NCBI GenBank assembly: GCA_937989585.1
Contig: CALKRW010000066.1
Coordinates: 1-64,000, forward strand
Reading direction: 5' to 3'
DNA length: 64,000 nt
Origin: an uncultured Porphyromonadaceae bacterium
GTDB lineage: Bacteria; Bacteroidota; Bacteroidia; Bacteroidales; Muribaculaceae
The notes under the pieces are model-generated. The model searched no databases. It was given only the letters and a program-made list of their open reading frames with translations, and was not told where the DNA came from. Below are positions 1 to 7,417 of this stretch, one piece after another. The position numbers and the translations under genes are program-made. The first letter of the stretch is position 1, and the number at the start of each line of letters is the position of its first letter.

Positions 1-55
1 CAAAAGTGTCCCAGTCTGCTCCGGCGCACTGTCCCAGTCTGCTCCGGTTTTTCCA
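1..55. mobile_element. Probable insertion-sequence end (IS21-like?) with two direct repeats
   Basis: Two identical 18-base repeats, TGTCCCAGTCTGCTCCGG, lie at 7-24 and 30-47 (period 23), followed by a T run and CCA at 53-55. Read from the right, the segment starts TGGAAAAA and then carries the repeats, as expected of an IS21-type terminus (TG...CA ends with several internal repeats). The reading frame to the right becomes recognisable protein immediately after position 55. The family assignment is from memory of IS21 architecture, and the transposase would lie outside the window. Confidence 0.4.
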
Positions 56-829
56 TATGCATCAGAATCACAATCATTAGATCAGGCAAAAGAAATCTCA
101 CTTCAAAGAGCAAAAATCCAAATCATTGCAGACGAATTTGGTACCATTGTAAGCCAAACAAACTTCACCACTCTATCCAATTCAAGTGATAAATCTACTA
201 TCGATTTCCAATTAGTTGGCATGAGTGATTTAAGAGGTGAATGGATAGAAACTATAGGTGAACCAACTTATAAGATTTTTTATTCCGATGGCTTATTATG
301 TGTAAATGTAAAGGTTAAAGGTACAATCCGTCAAATTAGTTCAGATTATGCGAAATTAAACACCAAACTTCTTCGAAATAGTACAGACCTTAAATTTGAG
401 AGTGCAGAGTTTCATAATAAAGATGATTTATTCCTTTATTTTGCATCTCCCGTTAACGGATTTTTATTAGTTTATCTTATTGATAATAAGGATAATGCAT
501 TTTGTCTTCTGCCATATGCACGGCAACCAGAGGGTGTATTTGAAGTTGAAGCAAATAAAGAATATATCTTCTTTAGTAAAAAAAATTCTACATTTCAAGA
601 TAAGACAATTGTTGATGAATATATTATGACATGTGACGATAATATAGAGTATAACCGAATTGCTATCATATTTTCTGAAAATCGCTTCATTAAATCTGCA
701 GATTTCGGTACGTCAGAGAACATACCTCGAACGTTACCGACTAAGGACCTCAATATATGGATCTCCAAAACTCGTTGTAGGGATTTAAAGATGCAATATT
801 ATGAAATTCCTTTTTCCATTAAACCATAA
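56..829 (+). pseudogene. 5'-truncated DUF4384 / LPP20-like caspase-associated protein
   Basis: The frame is open from the left edge, but recognisable protein begins at about 56 (YASESQSLDQAKE...). An ATG at 221 exists, but the conserved part starts well before it. The first ~55 residues resemble the 'AK..ALQRAKI..IADEFGT.VSQ' segment of Bacteroidetes LPP20-type envelope proteins. The motif GEWIET and a C-terminal DUF4384-like region (GFLLVYLIDN, FCLLPY) follow. DUF4384 proteins are often encoded beside caspase-like peptidases, as here. No signal peptide remains, because the 5' end is replaced by the repeat block at 1-55. It was probably an exported partner of the next gene and is now likely non-functional unless a start is supplied from the element. 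Confidence 0.55.
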
Positions 830-960
830 GAATATGAAAAAAAATCTATCTTCTCAAATGAAGATTATATCAACCGGCATACAATCTTTCCGCCGAATAA
901 TGTTTATACTATTCACGCCAGTTAAGCAAACTGTTTAAAAACTGAAATACTCGAAAAGCA

Positions 961-2727
961 ATGAAGAAATATCTTATTATCTTGTTTTGTTTGTTATTTG
1001 GGAAATCTATATCCTTCGCAGATAGTTGGTCTCAGGCATACGATCGTATAGAGAAATTGTATGGAGAGGGCTCATACGATGCTGCTTTAGAAATAGCTCT
1101 GCCATTTGCACAAAGAGGCAATGTAAATGCTCAAAATCTTGTGGGGTGTCTGCTGCTAGATAAAAAAGAAATTGTCAAAGCGCGAACATGGTTTGATAAG
1201 GCTATAAAACAAGGAAATGTTCGTGCTATGTATAATATGGGATTGTCCTATGATGGTGTTAACACGCGTCGAATGTTCGAAGAAAGTTGGGTACCTGTAG
1301 CCCTGCAAGACGCCTATAAAGCAAAATCATATTACAGGATGGCCATGGATTCTCCAGATAATTCTGAAAAATCCAAGTTTGATGCATACATGAATTATGC
1401 GGCAATATTATATAGAAAAGAAGATAAAAAACAAGAGGCCGTAGAATTGCTACAGTCTTGTCTTCGTTCTACAGAATATGGGGCTATTCGGAGACAATTA
1501 GGAGGAATGTACGAAGAAATGGGAAGGCCAAGTAATGCATTTAGAATGTATCGAATCGGGGCCGAATATGGCGATATGAATGCGCTATATACCTTAGGAG
1601 TAGCATACATGAATCCGTCTACTATAAAAGATCTTTCTATGCCACAAGATAAAAAGGCCGCAATTGAATGCTTTACTAAAATTGCTGAGATAAACGATCC
1701 CTCGTTTAATGACTCTTTTGGATCCCGAACAGGTCGAGCTTTACGATACTTGAACTCACTTTATGCTGATTTATATTATGAAACCTATGACGAGAACTAT
1801 CTAAATCAAAGTATCAGATGGGGGAGCCGCTATATAGATGATATTTTCGTTGATGATGAATTACACAAAATCTACCAAGAAGGATTATCTGACTCTAAAA
1901 AATTTAACACCTATGAGGCTTGGTTAAAACATATAGAGAAAAAATATGCTGTTGATTCTGACATTGATATAGATGTTCCTGTAACTAAAAGCAACCGCAA
2001 GGATACGTATGTGCTAATTGTCGCAAATGAGAATTACGAATATGAAGCTAAAGTTCCTTTTGCCAGTAGAGATGGTAACATATTTTTTAAATACGTCAAT
2101 CAGGCATTAGGCATTCCTAAAGAGAATATAAGATTACTTACTGACGTCACTCTAAACAAATTAAAATTTGAATTAACTTGGCTTAAAGATGAACTTGATT
2201 CTCATCCGGGTTCCAATGCCATAGTTTATTATGCCGGACATGGGCTTCCCTCTGAGGACTGTTCAACTTCATACCTGCTTCCTACAGATGGATACGCTAA
2301 AAATGTCAACTCGGGTTTAGATATTAACGATGTTATTGCACCCATATCAGAATACAGTAATAAAACAGTCATAATTTTTGATGCTTGTTTTTCTGGTGCT
2401 AAAAGAGACGGGAAAATGATAACTTCTGCAAGAGGTGTCGCAATAAAACAATCGGAACCTGTTATTAAAAACAGCACCATTGTTTTTTCAGCATGTAGTG
2501 GTACAGAAACAGCATATTCATATGATGAACAGCAACATGGATTATTTACCTATTACCTATTAAAATCTCTCAAAGATGGTGGTGGTATTATCACATTCGG
2601 AGAATTGGCAGATAAAGTAATATCTGAAGTAAAAAGGACTTCGGTAGACGTGAATAAAAAAATCCAGACACCCAACATTGTTGTAAGTGATGATATAAAA
2701 TTTACATGGCGAAATAATGTTTTTTAA
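961..2727 (+). CDS. Caspase-like (peptidase C14) protein with Sel1/TPR-like repeats
   Basis: 588 residues. A signal peptide (residues 1-20, ending SISFA) indicates export. Residues ~24-300 form helical repeats of Sel1/TPR type ('NVNAQNLVG', 'NVRAMYNMG', 'DMNALYTLG'), usually protein-interaction modules. Residues ~348-588 are a caspase-fold domain: VLIVANENY opens the first strand, His427 sits in YYAGHG and Cys476 in FDACFSGA, the canonical His-Cys dyad. The stop leads after 16 bases into a lipoprotein L,D-transpeptidase. AT-rich codon use like its neighbours suggests transfer as a unit. Substrate and trigger are unknown; such proteins cleave after Arg/Lys or Asp depending on subfamily, which cannot be told here. 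Confidence 0.88.
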   Translation: MKKYLIILFCLLFGKSISFADSWSQAYDRIEKLYGEGSYDAALEIALPFAQRGNVNAQNLVGCLLLDKKEIVKARTWFDKAIKQGNVRAMYNMGLSYDGVNTRRMFEESWVPVALQDAYKAKSYYRMAMDSPDNSEKSKFDAYMNYAAILYRKEDKKQEAVELLQSCLRSTEYGAIRRQLGGMYEEMGRPSNAFRMYRIGAEYGDMNALYTLGVAYMNPSTIKDLSMPQDKKAAIECFTKIAEINDPSFNDSFGSRTGRALRYLNSLYADLYYETYDENYLNQSIRWGSRYIDDIFVDDELHKIYQEGLSDSKKFNTYEAWLKHIEKKYAVDSDIDIDVPVTKSNRKDTYVLIVANENYEYEAKVPFASRDGNIFFKYVNQALGIPKENIRLLTDVTLNKLKFELTWLKDELDSHPGSNAIVYYAGHGLPSEDCSTSYLLPTDGYAKNVNSGLDINDVIAPISEYSNKTVIIFDACFSGAKRDGKMITSARGVAIKQSEPVIKNSTIVFSACSGTETAYSYDEQQHGLFTYYLLKSLKDGGGIITFGELADKVISEVKRTSVDVNKKIQTPNIVVSDDIKFTWRNNVF

Positions 2728-2743
2728 GGCAGAAGTATTGTTT

Positions 2744-3214
2744 ATGCGTCAAATTTTATTCCTTTTATTTCTAACATGCTTCCTTTCTTGTCTGCCACAG
2801 CGATATCTTGATATCGACAAGAATAATCTTATGCTGCATGTTATCGAACAAACTGATACGGTTGCCTCGTTTCCTATTTGTGTCGGGAAAAACCTTGGTC
2901 AAAAAATTAAATCAGGAGATCATAAAACTCCGGAAGGTAAATTCACTATTTCAAAGATTCAAAATTCATCCTCATGGAAACATGATTTTAAGGATGGGAA
3001 AGGCCTTACAAAAGGTGCTTATGGACCATGGTTTTTTAGATTAAAAACGCCTATGAGTAATCATATCGGTATTCATGGAACATGTTTCCCGGAATCTATC
3101 GGTAAGCGTGAAAGTGAAGGTTGTATCAGGCTCAAAAATGAAGATTTATATGAGTTATATAAATTTGTATATGTCGGTATGACTGTTTTCATCCGAAAAG
3201 ATTCTATCAAATGA
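2744..3214 (+). CDS. L,D-transpeptidase (YkuD domain) lipoprotein
   Basis: The preferred ATG is at 2744 (156 residues), not 2717, because it begins directly with a lipoprotein signal (MRQILFLLFLTCFLSC, lipobox Cys16) and clears the upstream stop. The YkuD signature is clear: 'GIHGT' followed by 'SEGCIRL', with catalytic Cys127. Family members form 3-3 peptidoglycan cross-links or attach proteins to peptidoglycan; the short form here has no extra binding domain. Its last four bases (ATGA) overlap the start of the next gene, implying translational coupling in the caspase operon. Confidence 0.85.
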   Translation: MRQILFLLFLTCFLSCLPQRYLDIDKNNLMLHVIEQTDTVASFPICVGKNLGQKIKSGDHKTPEGKFTISKIQNSSSWKHDFKDGKGLTKGAYGPWFFRLKTPMSNHIGIHGTCFPESIGKRESEGCIRLKNEDLYELYKFVYVGMTVFIRKDSIK

Positions 3215-4668
3215 AACCTGTTTCAATTTTATTTTTAATCGTGTTATTTAACTCATCTGTTTGGGCAAAAGCAGATGAGTTAACAGATATATATAATAAG
3301 TTTAAAAACGAGTCTTCGGAAAAGTATCATACATTTCGAAATAAAGCGAATCAGAAGTATTCTGATTGGATGAAGGAAACTTGGACAGAATTCCAGGCTT
3401 TACCAATTATTCAAAAGCCGAAAGATGAAACCAAACCTCCCGTAATATTTGATAATAGTCTCAACGAACCTATCAAAAGTACACCCCTTCCCATTGAGGA
3501 AGTTCCTGTTCCTATATTTGAACCACAACCTTTACCAACATATCCTATTGGGGAAGTTCCTAATCCTCAACCTGCATTTTGTAAATTTTCATTTTATGGG
3601 CTAGAGTGTGAAATTAGATTTGATGACTCACAATTATTCAATCTTTCAGTTATATCTAATGAAATTATTGCTGATAGTTGGTGCTTTTTAGCATCAGAAT
3701 TATATAATAATACAATACGGGATTGTCTTGAATTTATACTTTCCTATAACCTATGTGATTGGGCATATATTCAATTTCTGGATAAATTTTCTTCATCCTT
3801 ATTTCAGGGTTCGAATGAGCGTAACTTGCTGACAGCCTTTTTGCTTTGTCAAACAGGATATAAGATTAGATTAGCAAAATCAAATGATAAATTGTATTTT
3901 TTATATGCTAGTCCGCATTATCTGTATGATTTACCGACATTTAAAATTGACAACGTCTTTTATTACGGTTATAATTGTTCTGAGACTAAATTAGAGATAT
4001 TTAATATACCTTTCCCTAACGAACAATTAATGTCTTTTTGGATACCAAAATCTCAGCAATTAGGGGATAAGTTATCTGAAAATAGGATAATTTCGTCTAA
4101 ACGCTATCCTGAGATAAAAGTATCTGTAAATGTAAATACTGATTTGGTTGAGTTTTTTAACACTTATCCGACTTCTGTTATTGACGATAACCTTATGACT
4201 CGGTGGGCAATGTATGCCAATACACCCATTTCTAGAAACATAAGAGAAAATATATATCCTCAACTTAGAAAACTTTTGGGAGATAATGGTCAAATAGAAT
4301 CGGTAAATAAACTACTAAATTTAATTCAAACTGGTTTGGTATATGAATATGATGATAAGGTATGGGGACACGACAGAGCATTTTTCGCGGAAGAAACTTT
4401 GTATTATCCATTCTGTGACTGTGAAGACCGGTCAATTCTATTTTCAAGACTTGTCCGTGATTTATTAGGATTGGATGTAATTCTGGTATTCTATCCTGGC
4501 CATTTGGCTACGGCAGTTGCCATTACAGAGAATGTGACAGGTGACTATATATTATATGATAATAAGCGTTTTGTGATATCCGATCCAACATATATTGGAG
4601 CCCCCGTCGGTATGACAATGCCTGACATGGATAATAAAACTGCAAAAGTCATATTATTAGACAAATGA
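3211..4668 (+). CDS. Secreted transglutaminase-like cysteine protein
   Basis: 485 residues with signal peptide 1-19 (ending SVWAKA). A charged helical segment and a proline-rich linker (~70-125) precede the globular part. The C-terminal third has a transglutaminase-like triad: Cys404 in CDCEDRSILF, His431 in YPGHLATAV and Asp458 in ISDPTYIGAPVG. Such domains act as cysteine peptidases or amide-forming enzymes; which one applies cannot be told. ATGA overlaps on both sides couple it to the L,D-transpeptidase and to the membrane protein. Together with the YkuD gene it suggests envelope or peptidoglycan-linked protein processing. Confidence 0.75.
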   Translation: MKPVSILFLIVLFNSSVWAKADELTDIYNKFKNESSEKYHTFRNKANQKYSDWMKETWTEFQALPIIQKPKDETKPPVIFDNSLNEPIKSTPLPIEEVPVPIFEPQPLPTYPIGEVPNPQPAFCKFSFYGLECEIRFDDSQLFNLSVISNEIIADSWCFLASELYNNTIRDCLEFILSYNLCDWAYIQFLDKFSSSLFQGSNERNLLTAFLLCQTGYKIRLAKSNDKLYFLYASPHYLYDLPTFKIDNVFYYGYNCSETKLEIFNIPFPNEQLMSFWIPKSQQLGDKLSENRIISSKRYPEIKVSVNVNTDLVEFFNTYPTSVIDDNLMTRWAMYANTPISRNIRENIYPQLRKLLGDNGQIESVNKLLNLIQTGLVYEYDDKVWGHDRAFFAEETLYYPFCDCEDRSILFSRLVRDLLGLDVILVFYPGHLATAVAITENVTGDYILYDNKRFVISDPTYIGAPVGMTMPDMDNKTAKVILLDK

Positions 4669-5681
4669 CACCAAACTCTCACAAAAAATGGCAACGTCTA
4701 AACATTCGTTGGATGTACATTTGTTTAGTTGTATTTAGTGTTAATTGTAATCTGTATTATTTAGCTATTTGGTATAGAATTCCACACAAGGAAGTTTGTT
4801 ACAATGCCAAAGTTGCAGGTTGCATAGGAAATCCAAGTTGTACAGTATTTTTAGGAATGGATTACAGTGATTGTGATGTTAGTAACAATGAGCAACTTGG
4901 TGCAATTCTACATATAAAGCATCCCTTCAGAAAACACTCACCATTTTTATTTGTGGGAGTTATGGATCACATATTTATGGAAAGCCGAAAGGCAAGATAT
5001 AAGGAGTATTACGAACCCTTAGCACAATATGATTCTCTATTATGCAGCAGAATTTCTACCGTCTATGCCACTCGTTTAGATATAACATCCAATTTATATG
5101 ATGGGGTTGATTCCAATGATGCAGAAACGTGGACCAATGACCAATTACTAACCATACGAAAATTTAAATCTAAAAACTTAAAAAGCAATGGGATTAGTTC
5201 TGAAAATTGGTATTATCTTCAAAGATTACCTAATTCGTTCCCATGTGATTGTGGATTTGTAATCATCCAATCAAAGTTATATGATTCATTTGATAATTTT
5301 AAGCCTTCATTATTATCTAAAGGTGACATTTCTAAACTAGATTGTAAAATTCAATTGAATATAGATTCACGTATTTCTTGCGATACGATTATTATAAATA
5401 GTGTTGGTCCAATTGATTTAATCTCAGTCAATGTTGTGCCAGACAACAAATCGTTTAATCAAATTGAGTATTACGATAAAAATAAGATTTTGCAGATAAG
5501 GAAAAACGGATTGAGATTTTACAGTGAATTTCCAGAAGCACAAAAGGGTCAAAATGTTCGCATTGCTGTTCTTATATTAATCTTACCATTTTGGCTTACA
5601 TTATTGCTCAGATTATTAAGTAAAGAAGTTCAGTTGTCTATAGTTGCCTTACATAATTGGTATAGAAATACACACCGTTAA
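4665..5681 (+). CDS. Unrecognised two-TM membrane protein of the caspase operon
   Basis: 338 residues. One hydrophobic segment lies near the N-terminus (~15-37) and another near the C-terminus (~299-318), with a ~260-residue soluble region between them that contains several cysteines. I recognise no family. It starts within the stop of the transglutaminase-like gene (ATGA overlap) and is the last gene of the AT-rich block. The topology would fit a membrane anchor or sensor for the secreted enzymes encoded upstream; this is inference from position only. Confidence 0.7.
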   Translation: MTPNSHKKWQRLNIRWMYICLVVFSVNCNLYYLAIWYRIPHKEVCYNAKVAGCIGNPSCTVFLGMDYSDCDVSNNEQLGAILHIKHPFRKHSPFLFVGVMDHIFMESRKARYKEYYEPLAQYDSLLCSRISTVYATRLDITSNLYDGVDSNDAETWTNDQLLTIRKFKSKNLKSNGISSENWYYLQRLPNSFPCDCGFVIIQSKLYDSFDNFKPSLLSKGDISKLDCKIQLNIDSRISCDTIIINSVGPIDLISVNVVPDNKSFNQIEYYDKNKILQIRKNGLRFYSEFPEAQKGQNVRIAVLILILPFWLTLLLRLLSKEVQLSIVALHNWYRNTHR

Positions 5682-5760
5682 TAAAATACACACTGTAAAT
5701 ATACGTGGATATGTGTCGTAAAACCTTAATTGGATTTAGAAGCGATTTTATTGGGGAGGG

Positions 5761-5776
5761 TGTGACATTTGTCACA
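5761..5776. promoter_or_regulatory. Palindromic operator (Crp-type) upstream of the Crp/Fnr gene
   Basis: TGTGACATTTGTCACA has perfect 7-base arms around TT and fits the classical Crp pattern TGTGA-N6-TCACA. It lies 41 bases before the ATG of the Crp/Fnr-type regulator, which suggests autoregulation. A second palindrome with the same ACATTTGT core follows the gene at 6485. Confidence 0.6.
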
Positions 5777-5817
5777 GGTTTTGTCGTTTTTAGTCCGTAA
5801 CCTTGCGGTCTGTCTTG

Positions 5818-6468
5818 ATGGCTTTGCCACCGCGTACCGGCTGCGCCGACGTTCGCTTCAAGCAGACTCGCGAGTATTTCATAGTTGCGGAATATATTTG
5901 TAGTGTATTATTATGGCTTTGCAGTTTGATTCTTATATTGATAATATTGACACTGGCTTTTGGGAGGGGCAAAAGTCGGGGTCAACACAGGCGTTATGAT
6001 AAAGGTGAGGAGTTTATCACGGCGGGGGAGGTCGGGCGCTATATCGGGTATGTCGAATCGGGCGCGCTGAAGTATGTATGCTTTTCGTCTGACGGGACTC
6101 AACATGTTGTGGGTCTTGAGTTTGCCGGCTATTTTGTCTGCGACTTTCCCGGGTCGCTTTACAGGCAGAGGTCGCGGTGCTCAGTCATTGCAACTGTTCC
6201 AAGCGAAACCTATTGCATCCCGTCGGCCGAGCTAGCGGAACTGATGCGGACAGACGAAAGAGTGCTCCGGGTTGTCGAAGCCACAACCTGCGAAATTTTT
6301 TATACACTCTATGACAGGCATGTTGACCTCTATTGCAAATCAGCGCGGCAACGCTACGACGAGTTGCTCAGCCGTGACTCGAACCTTTTCCAACTGTTTT
6401 CACTCAAGGACATTGCCTCGCTGCTGAACATTACGCCCACGCACCTGAGCCGATTCCGCATGAAATGA
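5818..6468 (+). CDS. Crp/Fnr-family regulator with hydrophobic N-terminal extension
   Basis: Start taken at ATG 5818 (216 residues); a TTG at 5803 is the alternative. Residues ~55-165 form a cyclic-nucleotide-binding-type beta barrel (RYDKGEEFITAGEVGRYIGY, 'VGLEFAGYFVCDFP'). The end is a short helix-turn-helix (LKDIASLLNITPTHLSRFR). The first ~48 residues are odd: instead of the usual short lead-in there is a strongly hydrophobic stretch (~26-48) that could span the membrane. It is either a membrane-tethered regulator or a normal gene whose 5' end was replaced at the boundary with the AT-rich island. The flanking palindromes suggest that it controls itself and the GLPGLI/TonB operon. Confidence 0.7.
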   Translation: MALPPRTGCADVRFKQTREYFIVAEYICSVLLWLCSLILILIILTLAFGRGKSRGQHRRYDKGEEFITAGEVGRYIGYVESGALKYVCFSSDGTQHVVGLEFAGYFVCDFPGSLYRQRSRCSVIATVPSETYCIPSAELAELMRTDERVLRVVEATTCEIFYTLYDRHVDLYCKSARQRYDELLSRDSNLFQLFSLKDIASLLNITPTHLSRFRMK

Positions 6469-6484
6469 TTATTTAATCCGCATG

Positions 6485-6502
6485 TCTCAACATTTGTTGA
6501 GA
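6485..6502. promoter_or_regulatory. Palindromic operator upstream of the GLPGLI/TonB operon
   Basis: TCTCAACATTTGTTGAGA is a perfect 8+2+8 palindrome. It shares the central ACATTTGT with the site at 5761 and lies just upstream of a -7 box (6523-6530), overlapping where a -33 element would be. A Crp/Fnr-type protein bound here would activate or block transcription of the operon. Confidence 0.55.
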
Positions 6503-6522
6503 GTAAAGTCGTTTATTTTGCG

Positions 6523-6530
6523 TATTTTTG
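6523..6530 (+). promoter_or_regulatory. -7 promoter box TATTTTTG
   Basis: Matches the Bacteroidetes TAnnTTTG box and lies 21 bases before the chosen ATG of the first GLPGLI gene (6551). It supports that start over the upstream ATG at 6482, which would precede the promoter. Confidence 0.55.
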
Positions 6531-6550
6531 CAGAAATTATAAACAGGAAT

Positions 6551-7417
6551 ATGAAGATAAGACTTGTCACTATATTGCTTATTTCATTTGCATCTATTGT
6601 GCTAAGTGCCAAGAAGAAGCCACAGGATTATCCACTGGCTGAAATCAAGGTGGAGTATAATTATCGTTATAAGTTTCTGCGTGGCGAGGATGGTGTGATA
6701 GAAAAGGATACACCGTTTCTATTGCTTGTCAATCAGAATCGGAGTAAGTTTTATTGTCCGAGTACCGAGTTCAAGGATTCGCTCGAATCGACACCTTCGG
6801 GTCGCACAAAAGCCAAGCAGATGCGTGATGCTGCTGTTAAGGCATATGTTCAAAGTCGAGATGAAAGTGATATGGACGCTGTGGTTTATCACTCACGGTT
6901 GTATGTTCTTAAAGATAATGCTAAATCCGTTTCAACTACCTACGATCAAGCCGGAATGGGTGAATATGGCTATTACGATGAGCCTTTCTCTGAAATCGAC
7001 TGGGTAATAGACGAAGACAGCACCAAGACGATCTTAGACTATCAGTGCATCATGGCGACAACTGATTATCACGGTCGCAAATGGACAGTTTGGTTTACTC
7101 CTGAAATCCCGATACAAGACGGACCATGGAAGTTTTGCGGACTACCGGGACTTATAATGAAGGCAAGTGAACCGTCAGGACAACATAGCTTTACTGTAAC
7201 AGGAATTGAGACAAGCTCACAGCCTATTTACCCTGTTTTCAATACAGAGTATCAGAAAATGGATCGAATTGGTATGCTCAGGGCTTTAAGGCATTATAGA
7301 GAAAACAGTAATGCGATGTTCAAGGCTGCAACTGGAACTGAACTTGGAGGTGTAGATGCTCCCGTAACCGAAGAAACCCGTAAATACGACTACCTCGAAA
7401 CCGATTATCACGAATGA
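6551..7417 (+). CDS. GLPGLI family protein (first copy)
   Basis: Start set at ATG 6551 because it opens a signal peptide (MKIRLVTILLISFASIVLSA) and a promoter box lies just before it; about 288 residues. It has the family signature GLPGLI (in CGLPGLIMKASE), preceded by 'TDYHGRKWTVWFTPEIP', the conserved core of GLPGLI proteins. These are exported Bacteroidetes proteins of unknown role, usually encoded beside TonB-dependent receptors. Its ATGA overlaps the receptor start, so the two are translationally coupled. About half its core matches the second copy at 10005, indicating an old duplication flanking the receptor. Confidence 0.88.
   Translation: MKIRLVTILLISFASIVLSAKKKPQDYPLAEIKVEYNYRYKFLRGEDGVIEKDTPFLLLVNQNRSKFYCPSTEFKDSLESTPSGRTKAKQMRDAAVKAYVQSRDESDMDAVVYHSRLYVLKDNAKSVSTTYDQAGMGEYGYYDEPFSEIDWVIDEDSTKTILDYQCIMATTDYHGRKWTVWFTPEIPIQDGPWKFCGLPGLIMKASEPSGQHSFTVTGIETSSQPIYPVFNTEYQKMDRIGMLRALRHYRENSNAMFKAATGTELGGVDAPVTEETRKYDYLETDYHE

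Noticed and set aside
1..47. CRISPR-like repeats
   Set aside because: Only two units with a 5-base spacer, so not an array; an IS terminus fits better.
2717..2743. Earlier ATG for the L,D-transpeptidase
   Set aside because: It overlaps the caspase stop and puts residues before an otherwise perfect lipoprotein signal.
5803..5817. TTG start for the Crp/Fnr gene
   Set aside because: An ATG follows five codons later and no ribosome site favours TTG; kept only as alternative.
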